Shown piece after piece: positions 1 through 11,744 of a stretch of 64,000 nucleotides of DNA (positions within the stretch are counted from its first letter, which is position 1; each line of letters begins with the position of its first letter). A program made the position numbers and the translations under genes. Source of the stretch: Siderastrea siderea (lineage: Eukaryota; Cnidaria; Anthozoa; Scleractinia; Rhizangiidae); assembly GCA_964030785.1 (NCBI GenBank), contig OZ034978.1, positions 3,644,001-3,708,000 of the forward strand, given 5' to 3'. The notes under the pieces were generated by a model. It worked only from the letters and a program-made list of their open reading frames with translations. It did no database searches and was not told the origin of the DNA.

Positions 1-375
1 TCTAACGTAGACCGTAGTTCAAAGCAACAAATAAACCTCTTTTTAAGATTGGGTTATTTATAAATGAACATCCTAGTAGTCTGTGCTACATGCCTTCTTG
101 ACATAATTTATGGTAAACAAGGCTCACATATTTGGGTAGGCCAGATTGAAATCAATTTAGACCGTGGTTTTGTTAAACCTCGCCTGAACTTTGTGTAAAT
201 TTGTTACCAGCCCTTAGGAACTTCATTTTCTCAGAGGCAAAGGGTTGCAAAACAGTTGAAGCCAAGTATTTCTTTCCCTTCAAACCCCAACAATTTACAG
301 CTGTACTTGGATTGTATGTCAATAGCTGTGGCAGTATGTTGGGTTCCACATTAATGAAACTTAATGCTGTTTTAG

Positions 376-3300
376 GTTGAAGCTGCCAAGTTTACAGCAT
401 CCAGTAAAGAAGAACAACTAGATTTGTTGAGTTCCTCAGCTTCAGATGCAGAAATGACAGTCCTAAAATTGAAACAAGAAGTGTACGTATTGTGTCTCTT
501 AGGTAGAAAGGTTAAGAATGCCCTTATTTCGCCACAAATAGCCCTTCCTCTGGAGGATAAACAAGCCAAGGGAGAACTGAATAGAGAGGAAGGGAAGAAG
601 GGCCTGTGGACAACAGTTGCTTTCACGGTCCTTTCCTTTGCCCTGCCCCCAGTGGAGCATGACATTGTTCTATTTGAAATCAGCTTCACCTAGAGAATCA
701 TTTTGTGTCCCATATGCATGGTGCTTTTCACATCAGCAGATGTCTTAGTTAAAACCAGTGAAACACATAGAAAGTTGATTGTAATTGAAGGTGATTACAA
801 CAATATAGGTTGTTTTATCCTCAGTGATTCTTTTCTGTCCTCAAATTAGAATATGTGACCACTTTGGTGGTCATCTTAACACTACAAACGTTCATATGCA
901 TGGCAGCACCTCCTGTCTTGGTTCTTTTAAAGCCCTGTTAGGTCGAGGGTGGGGTGGGGTAGGGGTGTCAATAAAATTTTATACAAGGAGGTTCCGCCCG
1001 GAGGTTCAAACCCTCACCCTTAAATATACTAATTTTCACCAAAATGGAACCCCTTTTATATACCTAGATGAAAATTGCACCCATTTCTAAGCCAAAACAA
1101 TATAATTTCAGTCATTCGGGCTCAGTTGCTCAAAGGGTGCAGCCCTTTATATGTTTCACGTTGTCATTTCTGCAAAAATTTGGCAGGCTTTTATACGCCT
1201 CCCCGTATAGCCCACTATAGGGAGTAGCCCCCCCTCCCAGGCCTGCTAGCCCCCTACCAACTAAACCAACCAAGTAGTGGTTAAATTCAGAGGCAATAGT
1301 GAGACCTCTCCATTTGTCCTGCTTGTGTGTACTTGTTGATAGTCTAATTGATAGAGTAGCTGCTAGCCATGCAAGAGTTTGGTTTCTTTCCTTTCAAAAG
1401 CAGTACCCTGCTGTCTTGAAAAGACCAGAGTTCAAAGTATTCACTTTCAGTTGCAAATTGAAAGTGAAGCAACATTCAATGTCAAGGGTATAGTGAAACA
1501 CAGAAATTTGGATTATTCAACAGAGTTAATAAGGTTAATTGGCCACCGTAAAGAAATTAAAAAGGTGACCTTTGGAGCGTTAGCCCTTTGTCAAAGCCAA
1601 TCATGGTATATTTGAGCTCATGTTTCCTGATCACCCAGGAGCCAAACCTGTTAATTATATGTTTGTAATCATTTTCATTTATCTATGTCAGTGAGGAAGC
1701 TGTTGCAGAGAAGAACAAAGTGATAAGAAGCATGAACACCCTGAAACAGGAAAAAGACATTCTACAGCAAAGTGTGGATGCACTTCAGACAGATAAAACT
1801 GAACTTCAGACACAGAAGCATAAGGTTGGTAGCCATCACAGGGACAGTGGGACGAGTGTAATCACACCCCCAAAAAAACAAGAGTGTTGTAGGTTTGCAA
1901 CTTGAAAAAAATTTGGGCCATCTGATTGTGTCCATTGATCAGAGCTGATTCTTATACTCCTTACAATTGTGTTACAGGTTGCAGAGGAGATGCAAAAAGC
2001 ACAGAAACAAATTGATGACATGAATTCTCAACTAAAAGAAAGTAAAACAAGGTTGGTCTTGGAGTTTTCAGCTTATTTTGTTTCTCTTGCATGTTGGGTA
2101 AGGTCTGCCTCAAATGTCCCATTGTTTGCATATTACTAAATGTTCATCCTTACTGCATTTTGCCTCAGTGTACCAATAGCCCTTTGTCATGTGGCGGGCA
2201 TGTTAAGTCCCTGGAGAATAAAAAGCTTTGTTTTTGCACGTCTAAACTCATTCTCAAGTTTTTCACTGCAAGGCTAGACGTGCAAAATGTTTTGTTTTTA
2301 TGCTAAATAGTAGCCGCGTGAAGAAGGTCTATTAATTGCACTGCTACTGCCTTTGGTGCACAGGTTTAACTGTTCCTAAAAGCATGTTTTCTTACTTGTT
2401 TCTTTGTTCCCTGTAAGTCTTTCATCTTTGTTCTTTGGAATTTCATGTTGTCTTTCAGATTACTGTTAAGTTCCTAAAGTAATGAGCCCCAGAAAGTAAC
2501 ATTAAAATTTGCCAGGGACATTAATTTCAAACTTCTGTGGTGTTTTACATGGAAATGTACCTCCGCCTGTAACTTCTAGCCTGTTTAATGCAAACATTTT
2601 GCAAACGATCTATTTTCATTCATAGCTTCCTACCCGTGATTTCACATTACTTTCTCAGAACCACTCTTGTTGATCTCAAACTTCCATTTTTGTTTTGGAA
2701 CAACAAGGAATTAAGGATAGAGTAGCCCCGCAGCTCTTAACAACCTCTAATTTCATTGGACCTTGGTATCACGCAGCTCTATTGTTTTCGGGGCTAGGGT
2801 CCATTGTTTTGTTGTTTGGTGTATTGTTTTCTCAGCAAATCAGAGAAGACCTTGTAAGAGCTGCGACATCGCCCTAAGGATGTGCACAGAAGACCACTGG
2901 GCTTGGCCATGAAACCAAGAGAGCCCGAATATTAAGTCGTTAGTTTACAATGGTATACAAAATAGCTTTAGACAGCATGTAAAATTTAGAAGTAATAGCT
3001 ATTCTTTAAAATTTACTAATTCGTAATGGCTGCAAAGTTTGACTGGAAGCCTTGCAGCTGGCTCAACAAAGTTGATATTCTGAATTTTACATTTAGCATC
3101 TTTACTAAAATAACTGTTTTCTTTTTAATAGAGAGAATAATGTAAAAGTAGCTGCAGATTCTGAAAGAGAAGTTTTGAAGAAACGTTTACAAACTAGTGA
3201 GTCAGCACTAAACAAAAAAGGTGAAGAAATTGCCAGTTACAAGAAGGAGGTGAGGTTTAACACACTGAAGGAATAGATTCCTCTTTTGCGGAAATGGTCT

Positions 3301-6300
3301 GCATAGCTGGTAGTGTGTTCAGACAGCAAAGTCACTTGAGAAATTGTTATGAGGACGCCAGACTTCTTTTAAAGGCTGTTTTCGTGTTAGAGAAGACTTA
3401 GATACTTTCATAACTCTAACAAACCCACAAGGCCAGTGTACTCCTCAGGTTTTTAGAGGGGGTGAGCTACATGTACACAGTTCTTAAAAACCTCTCCCCA
3501 CTGTTGGACCAAAGCATGGCATTTTTTTCCATACAAGTTTTCACACCAGACCTTCAAAATCAATACTTGTTTTCAGGCCTGGCCTCTAAAAGTTATACTT
3601 CATTTGGAAATTTATTACCCTTTTGAAGTGTGGTAAATTGTGCTTTGTCCTATAGAATGAGGGTTTTTTGGTGACTTCTCTTTCTCTCTTTTTCATTTGA
3701 AGAGGAAACAGGATAAATACAATTATATGGTCTCTTGGCGCCCATAAAAATCATACCCATTTCCCAAACAAATCACACAGCTAAAAAATACACACTAAAC
3801 ACGTATTGATGTTGTATTGTCTTGGATATCTAAGGAAGGAAACCAATTTTTTTTTAACTTAGTATTTTTTACACAAAGAATACTGATAAAGGCGGTTTAC
3901 CAGCAATATCATAGGTGCATGTAAGTGATGTTGTATCAGCAATTCTTATACCTAATCGTACCTTTTTGGTACGCTTCGGCGGCATATCAGGCGAGTTTGG
4001 TCGAGCCATGGTTCGTATTTTGGCGAGACGCAGTCGAGCCAAAATACCCATGGTGAGACCAAACGAGCTTGATATGCTGCCGAAGTGTACCAAAAAAGAT
4101 GCGATTAGGTATTTACCGTACCCAAATTCGTCCTAAAACCTGGCGTTTTTTTTCAGTTACCAGGATCAGTCAGGCATTGTAGAGCGACGTGTATTTCTGG
4201 TCATCAATACTCTTCTCTAACTCCTCATCTGCCATTTTATTTAATTCTTTTGTTTGGAGTTTTATTTTCTGAATCTTGGAAGTCCAAGTTAAGAAAGAAA
4301 TTTGGAAAATCCGGCTCCATTTTGAAACCAAAAAAGTTTCAGCGCTGTCCGTAAAGTTCACGCGAGCGCCCGCCAGTGCAGGCGCTTCGAATTTTGGCGC
4401 GAAATTGTATTTGTTCCCCTCTCTTACCGTTAAACAAATTACTCTCTCGTTTAACAAATGTAATAGTTTTACGTTTCGTTGTATTTCTGTTGTAATTTTT
4501 GCCTCTAAAGTCTGCAAAAAAAATGCGCGTTTCACAAACTGTCCATGATATCGTAGGATATCAGGTCAGTGACTTGATATCGTAGAAAATCATGACAGTA
4601 AACAAGGCTTCTGATTGGCTAATTCACAATTTGGGTACGGTAAAGTAAAGAAACGAGCTTACTTGCTACACCAACTTAAGTTACAATATTGGGTTTCCAA
4701 GATGTTGTTAATCTTCTGCAGATCGAAGATCTCAGAAACAAACTTGCCAAGAGCAGCAGTGAGTCTGTTCCCAGTCCTACGCAGTCTCTAGGGGGTAAGT
4801 AGTCTATCTGAAAAACTCTTTTTTATATAAATTGTGTTGACTAAAGTGTCATTGTCAGAGCATACCAAGTAAATTTCCTTGAAAGCTACATGACTGTGCT
4901 GTGGCATGTTTCACTGCATGCTGGTGCTTTGTTTCTTGTAGCAGCTGATGTTGAAGTTGTGGCCAATAAACTCAGAGAAACTGAGGACCTGCTGGCTGCA
5001 GTTGAAGCTGAAAAGAACAGTGCAGAGGCACAGGTAACATGTGCTACCATTTCCAATTCCTGATTTATTTGTTAATTTTTTATAGATAAAGGAAAATTAA
5101 TTTGATATAATTGAATGATTTATCAGAGGTAAGAGTGTTCATTGTGTTAAATAACCTGTTTATAATCAGAAGTTACAATTTGTATCAGCCAATTGGCCAA
5201 AATTTAAAAAAAAGAGCATCATTCAAGAAAACTAAGAGCTCAAAGGAATGACTGACTGACTGACTGAATGAATGAAAGAAAGAATGAATGAATGAATGAA
5301 TGAATGGATGAATGGATGGATGATTGAATGAATGACTGCAACCTACTGCACTTAAAATGTTCACATGTATTATTTTGTTTTTCTTGCAGGTGGACTTTTT
5401 GAATTCAGTGATTGTAGATTTACAGGTGCGGTTGGCTTTCACAGCTTTAAGTGAATTTAACTTAAATAATTTTCAACAACATTGATATTGATGATTTTCC
5501 TTTGTCTTTTAGAGGAAAAATGAAGAACATGAAAAGAAAATTGAAATGCTAGTAACTGGAGATGTCCCTGGCACAAATGGAGTCATGTTTGATATGTGAG
5601 CATTAGCAGGTTTTTTCACAGTTTCTAGCCTAGCCAAAACACTGTCCTTACCACATATTTTCGTTCATTTGTGAAAGTCAATGTGGTAACAGAAATGCAA
5701 TTTATGTAGTGTGTATGCAATTTCCATGCACTTGTTAAAATATGCTTTACAACAACTGAGGGTTGAGATTGGATGTCAGTATGTTAAGGTTCCCATGGCA
5801 ACTGCTGTGAGTTCATTCGTGATCTCACCTCACCCACTGTACCCTTGAATGAATGTCAACAGACTGCATCACAGCACTGGGACCTAAGTTCCCTTCTCTT
5901 TTTGAACAATGAAGGGAGTTCTTTAATGTCTCGCCTAATGGGACAAGATGTAGAAGACGTGAGGTCCACAGGAAGGCCACAGGAATCACACATGGCCAGC
6001 ACAACCCGGTTTCTGTAGCAAGAAGCAACTGAGAGTATTTCTACTCCCTCCTGGATGGGATGCTAGTCCATATCAGGGTTATCCCCATCAGTATGTCCCT
6101 GGCACAAAAAAGTAATAAAGCTGTGCTCTAGAATGACCTTTCAAGCTCGGAGTCACAGAACAGATCTCCAAAATATTGGTGGACTATTGGAAACACTTTC
6201 CAGCTTTTTGAGAAACACTTTTTGAGAGAGAGAACAAGCCAAGAAAAGCCCGGAAATATATTTGGGACTGAAAAGTTTCTGTGGTATTTTTGAGAAACAA

Positions 6301-7669
6301 ACACCAGCTTCTTCCTTGGGAGCTCCACTTTTAGGCTTGGCTAAATCTATATATAAGGGAGACAATTTGGAGTAAAGTTTCTTGTCTAAGGAATCGACAC
6401 GATGACTGCGATCAGGCCTTGCACTACCAACCTTCAGATCTCAAGTTGAGTGCGCTAACCACTACAACACTGTGCTTAAACACCACTACCCAACAAAACA
6501 ATCATCTGAACTGAAACAAGGTATGGAGCTCAGCCTGATGATACAAATTCACCCTGGTCTTTCCTTGTGTCTACAGATCAGATGATGAAGAACCAGTGAG
6601 ACCAGGGTTAAAACAGCGGTTGTTCTGTGACATTTGTGACGTATTTGATGCACATGATACAGATGACTGCCCAACTCAGTCTTCTGGCATCCTTGATGAC
6701 CAGGGTACACAGTACCATGGCAACAGAAATGAAGAAAGACCATACTGTGATATTTGTGAAAGTAGGAACAAATCTGAATTCTATCTTTTTGCAATCTTGT
6801 TGTCACTTTCTAAGTAGAAATAACTCCAGACAAATTCTTTTCAAGCAAATTTTTCTTAGTTAACATTGTCATAAAAGTTATAAAAGGCAAATGACACGCA
6901 AAGAAAAGTGCAATAGTTATTCATGGTTAGCATGACATTTTAAAACTTTTAGTGGAACAGAAACCTGTTTAATGAGTAGATTGCCATTCTGAATGCAGCA
7001 AAAATGTGAAGTTTTCGAGGAGATTTGATTCGAACTTGAGGAAATATAGAACTTTGAATGTCACATGCCATCCATTTCTTTTTAAAACTTGCAGTTTTTA
7101 ATTCTATTAATTTGGTTTCTCATGTTATCCAGTATTAAAGAATCTCATGCTAACTGCTATTGCATTCATTTAAGACAGTTTCACTACCTTTTTAATTTTA
7201 GATTAAGCTTGCTGGACTTCGTACACTGCAGGATTGTAGCTAATTATTTGTGCTTTGTTGAAATCCTTTTCAGTGTTTGGACATTGGACACAAGACTGTG
7301 ATGACGAAGAGGTTGGTTATTTTATGCATAAAAAAATTGTCCTCTTATCCTTAACATTCTTTCTTAAAAAAGACAAGCAAAGGAAACTGGAGACAGGGAC
7401 TTAAGGAGGGTCATAATTAATTTATTTTCACTCCAGAATTTTACTGTTTACGATTTGTTTTTAATTTAGGATTTTTTAGCATATAAAATAGGATGCTGTG
7501 TTTTATGAAATGTACAGACATGCTAGCCTAACATCAGAGCGTTCTCAGGATACATGTAGTTCTTTTAATGACTTGCATACACATTATATTAACCATTTGT
7601 GGGATTATGGTTCTCTGACAAAACGTAACAATGAATAAATAAATAAATAAATAATAATGAATAATTTAA

Positions 7670-7700
<31 letters not shown>

Positions 7701-7736
7701 GTTATTATTATGTTAATAATAATATTATTATAATAT

Positions 7737-7776
<40 letters not shown>

Positions 7777-8176
7777 TTAATAATGATAAAATAAATAACT
7801 GTTTTATTAAAATAAATTTTGTCACTGGGCAGGATTTGAGTCCACTCAAACTCACGTTTGGCTGTGTTGTAAGGAGCTTGCGTGGTGGGCATCTGTAAAT
7901 TATAGAGTGCTACAACAAGGGCATGTATAGGATATACACACAGCAAGAGTGTGAATGCTACTATTGCTCAAATGACTCACAGCATTCTAAATGTAAACAC
8001 AAAAATGTTTTCAGGGGCTATTTATTTACCTAATGGGTACCGGCACATGCATTGACTATCTGACTTGCTTTGTATATAACTGTTTTGTGTTTATGGTGTT
8101 CTGCACACATTGGCCCTTGTCCTACACCAGAGCTGAAATTTTCATTTATTTATTATTTTTGTTTCAGACCTTCTGA
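376..8176 (+). CDS. CLIP1: CLIP-170-like microtubule plus-end protein, C-terminal part (11 exons)
   Basis: This is the 3' end of a CAP-Gly linker protein gene; the N-terminal CAP-Gly part would lie upstream of the window. Exons that join in one open frame with GT/AG borders are 376-482, 1692-1824, 1978-2051, 3132-3249, 4722-4794, 4942-5033, 5390-5425 (only 36 nt), 5513-5595, 6577-6761, 7274-7311 and 8168-8176. They total 948 nt, or 315 residues plus TGA. The first ~230 residues are charged, coiled-coil-like sequence rich in Glu, Lys and Gln. Two zinc knuckles follow: FCDICDVFDAHDTDDC, then after a spacer YCDICEMFGHWTQDC, the latter split across exons 9 and 10. The protein ends in DDEETF. In CLIP-170 family members the knuckles and the acidic-aromatic tail bind dynactin p150 and CAP-Gly domains. 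The last exon encodes only Thr-Phe-stop. Identification rests on the knuckles and tail; CLIP1 versus CLIP2 naming is not settled here. Confidence 0.9.
961..1262. repeat. Dispersed repeat in CLIP intron, C/G-rich ends
   Basis: This intronic stretch contains runs such as a G-rich block near 945-965 and a C-rich block near 1200-1255. On the minus strand it carries CTATACGGGGAGGC, which recurs on the plus strand near 14464-14480. That suggests a dispersed repeat family. No ORF is recognisable and the boundaries are not defined. Confidence 0.35.
3948..4112. repeat. Hairpin MITE-like element in CLIP intron
   Basis: The segment is a long imperfect palindrome. The left arm starts ATACCTAATCG and the right arm ends CGATTAGGTAT; the arms stay complementary to near the centre, including matching blocks around the two CCATGG-like positions. 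This is typical of a foldback or MITE element. It directly abuts the next inverted-repeat element. Confidence 0.75.
4112..4644. repeat. TIR element (~530 bp) with internal palindrome
   Basis: The ends are inverted copies of TTTACCGTACCCAAATT. Inside, 4538-4594 is a second small palindrome (ACTGTC near its left end and GACAGT at its right end). A minus-strand open frame (4170-4535) contains an acidic stretch beginning MADEELEK but matches nothing I can name. This is a non-autonomous DNA element by structure; the class is not determined. Confidence 0.6.
5247..5338. repeat. Tetranucleotide microsatellite (GACT/GAAT/GGAT)n
   Basis: About 90 bp of 4-bp units drift from ACTG to AATG to GATG, in the CLIP intron just upstream of the 36-nt exon. 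Confidence 0.9.
5980..6480 (-). repeat. Degenerate repeat with tRNA-like segment in CLIP intron
   Basis: Read on the minus strand, 6400-6478 contains TAGTGGTTAGCGCACTC, which resembles an RNA polymerase III A box, so part of this stretch may be an old SINE. The left part (around 6040-6080) resembles a repeat I associate with cnidarian genomes. A short block near 6330-6358 (TTAGGCTTGGCTAAATC) recurs at 37410-37430 (+) and, inverted, near 46425-46445. Confidence 0.35.
7630..7790. repeat. AT-rich microsatellite (AAT/AAAT)n
   Basis: A simple A/T trinucleotide and tetranucleotide tract lies in the last CLIP intron. It contains short ATAAT palindromic reversals (7690-7745). Confidence 0.95.
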
Positions 8177-8473
8177 GATGAAAATGATGAAAGGCGTCAT
8201 AAAATATGAGAAAGGACTCAACTCTGCTCATGGCCTTTGATGTGAAGAATTAACTGGCCACAGCCAGTCAACTACCCAGCTTTCACATCACTGAAATTTG
8301 AACAGTGTGCCAGACATCATGAGTTCAACTCGCACTGGGGACTCGGAATTTCTTTTATAGTCCCTGAATGGTGACAAACTGAATATACAGTTTCCACTTG
8401 AATAATAATTATTTATAATAACACCTATGTATGTAGTGTGACTAATAACACTCAAAAGTCATATTTTAACATC

Positions 8474-8624
8474 CAATAGCCCTTTTCACAGTTACCTTTG
8501 CTCATCTGCATGGACGTGAGGCAATTTCGGGCAAAAACTTCAGAATTGCCCGAAATTGCCTCACATCCACGTTCAAACACATTGTCATGCAAATGAGAAA
8601 AGGTAACTGTGAAAAGGGCTATTG
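8474..8624. repeat. 151-bp MITE with long perfect TIRs
   Basis: The ends are inverted copies of CAATAGCCCTTTTCACAG, and complementarity extends inward through GTTACC. A second inner palindrome (GCAATTTCGGGCAA with its complement) forms the core. It lies ~300 bp past the CLIP stop codon, so it may be in the 3' UTR or just downstream; an AATAAA at 8677-8682 is a possible polyadenylation signal. Confidence 0.85.
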
Positions 8625-9240
8625 TTTAAGCTTAATCTTAATCCAGAAATAGCTTAATCCTAAATTAAGCGTAATGAATAAAGCTTAACCCGTAGAAAAT
8701 CCTCATCCTGCTAAGCGTAAACAAGGCTTAAGCTTAATCAGGATCATGCTTAATTGTTGAAATTTAATCCTGGACTGAGCCTATTTAACAAATTGCTATA
8801 GTTTGTGGCCTTGGCTTTTTAAAGACGTATTGATTTTGTTAACTTTGTTACTGTAAAGTTTGAAAGAAACAAGGGACATTTACCTTTTAATTATATTTTC
8901 ATCTTAATTTATTGTTGTTTTGGGGGATTGTTATCGTAATGCTATTGTTTATCTTTATCATTTAACCGGTAGTTAAACAAAGTGAGAAGTCAAAGTGCTG
9001 GAGCGGCGTTGGTGATGGGGTGCTTGAAGTTGTTATAATGGATGTGAGTGGTGATTGGGTGTATGAAGGTGTTTGGGGTGGAGTGGGTGCTGATGGGGTT
9101 GTATGAAGGTTGATGAGGTGGGATGTATTTTTGTATGAAAGTACTCAGCAGCAGATCGTACCCATTCATGATAAGATTGAATGGAATTATTGCTTATTGC
9201 ATCTAGATAGTTAGAAGTTTATTCAATCACCAAATGGTCG
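8625..9240. other. Non-coding stretch past CLIP
   Basis: 8625-8770 is rich in repeated GCTTAA/TTAAGC words. 8990-9130 is G-rich with scattered GGTG words and no ORF. No gene is supported. Confidence 0.5.
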
Positions 9241-9307
9241 TCAGTTGTATTCATTTCCGTCATATAGTTGGACGACTGATAGCTGATACGTGGCAGAGGG
9301 GAGGCAA

Positions 9308-9496
9308 TGGACCCTTTGCATAAGTTGGTCATATGTTACAAAGCCCTTCATATTAGATGGCAAAAGTTGCAGTGGGACAAAAAAAGGAGATGTCAGCCAT
9401 TCACTGATGTTAATCCATTTTCTGTCCCACACTGCGCTTTTTGCCATCCAGCAGAGTGGATTTTGTACCTTGTGACCATGTCGTGTAAAGGGTCCA
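9308..9496. repeat. Imperfect hairpin element
   Basis: The left arm starts TGGACCCTTT and the right arm ends AAAGGGTCCA. Inner matching blocks (GATGGCAAAAG with CTTTTTGCCATC, and GTGGGAC with GTCCCAC) show a full-length but diverged foldback, likely an old MITE. The small ORFs here are by-products of the palindrome. Confidence 0.7.
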
Positions 9497-10003
9497 CTAG
9501 TAGATGTTATTTGTCTTGTCTTGGAGCTGTTTCAACAGGTTAGCTATTTAAACAAATATTTCTTTCCTGTGGTCCTGAAATTTTTACAGCCATTATACCT
9601 GCGAATCGTGATAAAAAATTTCACGCTGGCTTTGTCGCCCGTGTGTTTGGACTAATAGCAAAATCGTCAAATCCAACGAGCGAGTGAATCTTGCGGTAGG
9701 CTTCTATATAAGAGAATAATATCATTATACTTGATTAACCTGAGTTGGCTGCCATGAAATTCGGCCATTTACACGCTTTGGTAAGTTAATTTATGGGGAA
9801 AAAAAAACAAGTAAAGACAGGGTGTATACTAGATTGTGAGTAACTTGCTTTTTATATACAAAGTAAAGAAGAACTTATCGCTCGTGAACCAACCTTCTGT
9901 TTCCTGGGCTTTGTAAATGCACATGCCATGAGATTCACATTTTTTTGCATTACTTAGCGATTTATTTTATTAGAATTTATTTGAGAAAACGCTTATAAAA
10001 TAA

Positions 10004-10207
10004 AACAACAACAACAACAACAACAGCTCTAAGTCTTATCCCATCTAATGAATCAACGTTTGAGAAACACGGGTGGGATTCAGAAAGATTTTTTGATTCT
10101 GTTAGTGACACAGGCGGCTCGGAAAGAAAATCCAAGTTCTCCCAACAGGAGTCGAACCTATGACCTTCTGGTTACTAGTCCAGATGCTATACCACAGGAC
10201 ATCCAAG
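10004..10207 (-). repeat. tRNA-derived SINE with (GTT)n tail
   Basis: On the minus strand the head reads TGGTATAGCATCTGG (A-box-like), then GGTTCGACTCCTG (B box). A ~100-bp body follows and then a (GTT)n tail, seen as (AAC)n at 10004-10025 on the plus strand. This order is that of a tRNA-derived SINE. The anticodon loop is irregular, so it is not a working tRNA gene. Confidence 0.7.
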
Positions 10208-10364
10208 CATAATATTTGAATATCATTAAAAATGGCGTTTCAAAATATAAGACTTTGTATGGGATTTCGAACCAAACATTTTAAGCAATACAAAACAGTA
10301 AACTAACTGAATAAAGTTCATGAAACATTACACGGTGTTGTTTGCTATCCTTACAACGCATTTT

Positions 10365-10412
10365 GAGCATTTGGGCTTCCTGTGGCTATACCACTGAGCT
10401 ACAGGAGACTCG
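10365..10412 (-). repeat. tRNA-like A-box fragment (SINE head)
   Basis: The minus strand contains TAGCTCAGTGGTATAG, a good A box, but no clear B box follows. It is likely a truncated SINE head. Confidence 0.45.
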
Positions 10413-11744
10413 TGGTGGGATTGTCACCGTGGTGGGATTGATAAGGGTGGGATTGTCACGTGTCTGTGTCAGAGGGTTCCCAACTTCCGTGATTTGCTGA
10501 CAACATTCGAGTTTTATCGCTGCTAGCGACTATGAAGCAGTCGTTGCTTTCAAAAGTTTTACGTTACCTAAGCTGCGACCAGGCGCTCTTTTTGTTCGAG
10601 CGAAGGTCGGAAAAAAGGAAAGAACCAGATCTTGGGTTAAGTGCCTAAGTGATGTGTTTTGCCTCTTTTCAGCCCCCCCCCCCCCCCTCTACCCTTGAAA
10701 CCAAGCACACTTTGTTTGTATCGAGAAGTATCAATCACGCTTACCACCTTTTAGATTTGTTTCTCAGAAATTAATACGACAGCTGATAGCAAACGGCCTC
10801 AAGTTTGGCAAAGCAGATTTGAACTCGCGAGTCCCAAGCGGCCTGTTTGGCACACGAGAAACACGTGCAAATTGTAGGAAATAGTAAAATTTCTTTCACC
10901 TTTTTAATGTATTTTTATCACCATATTGTTGTGTTGCGATGCGTGGCAGCACGTGCGTGTGCCAAAGAGGCCGCTGGGACTGCGAGTTCAAATTTGCATC
11001 GAAAACTGCATTCCTGAGATGCCTTTGAGTAAGCAACTTGTGCAGATCATAGGCAGAAACAAATTTTCCATCAGATTCGAAAGTTTGTGCTGGATTTTAA
11101 GGGTCAGTTCGCGGACTCGAATGAGTCAAAATCAGGCCAAATCAAACTACAAAGACTGTTCTTTCGGAAACCGGGATTCTTTTGCCAAAGGCACAAGGTT
11201 AAGTGTATTAATTTTGGCGAAATCCCAAGCCGGTCGCAAATTTGAGGCTCTTGAAGCTGCGTGCCTTGTGAGTATTGTACATTAAAAGAGTAGGTCAAAC
11301 TTCAAGTTTCTAAAACCGCTTCCCGGAGCTTTAAATCGACAAACCAAGCACATAATAACATACATTAACAAAGTGTTCATGTTTTTTAAGCGTTTTTATT
11401 TAACTTTCATCCATTCAAAAAGCCTTAATTATCGTATTCGCAAAATCCTTTGTACACAACCGAAGCGGCCATTAACATTCAGCTATTATACATTTATTGC
11501 ACGTAGTTTTTTCTACTTATTGTACACTGTTTTAAGACTTTTATAGGACCTTTCTGAAAACCACAGTTGTGCCAAAGCTTCCTTATAAAAGATTATTATT
11601 AATTAATTAATTAATTTATTTATTTATTTAAACCATGCACGTAAGGTCCAAAACGATTCAGGCTAAAACAAAGGCCTAAAACCCACTAGGTAAACTGAAA
11701 TTTTTCGATTACTAAGTCTTTGTTATTCTCAAACTCTATTTAGA
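10413..11744. other. Intergenic, no supported gene
   Basis: There is a C homopolymer near 10675-10687 and AT-rich (TTTA)n sequence near 11600-11630. The open frames at 10926-11298 overlap on both strands and show no recognisable domain. TTTATT on the plus strand near 11613 could be the minus-strand polyadenylation signal of the EGF/FN2 gene ending at 11745. Confidence 0.4.

Noticed and set aside
9290..9543. Overlapping plus- and minus-strand ORFs as genes
   Set aside because: They fall in an imperfect palindrome, which gives open frames on both strands without protein-like sequence.
10120..10207. Functional tRNA gene on the minus strand
   Set aside because: The anticodon loop has the wrong size, and the unit ends in a (GTT)n tail, as in a SINE.
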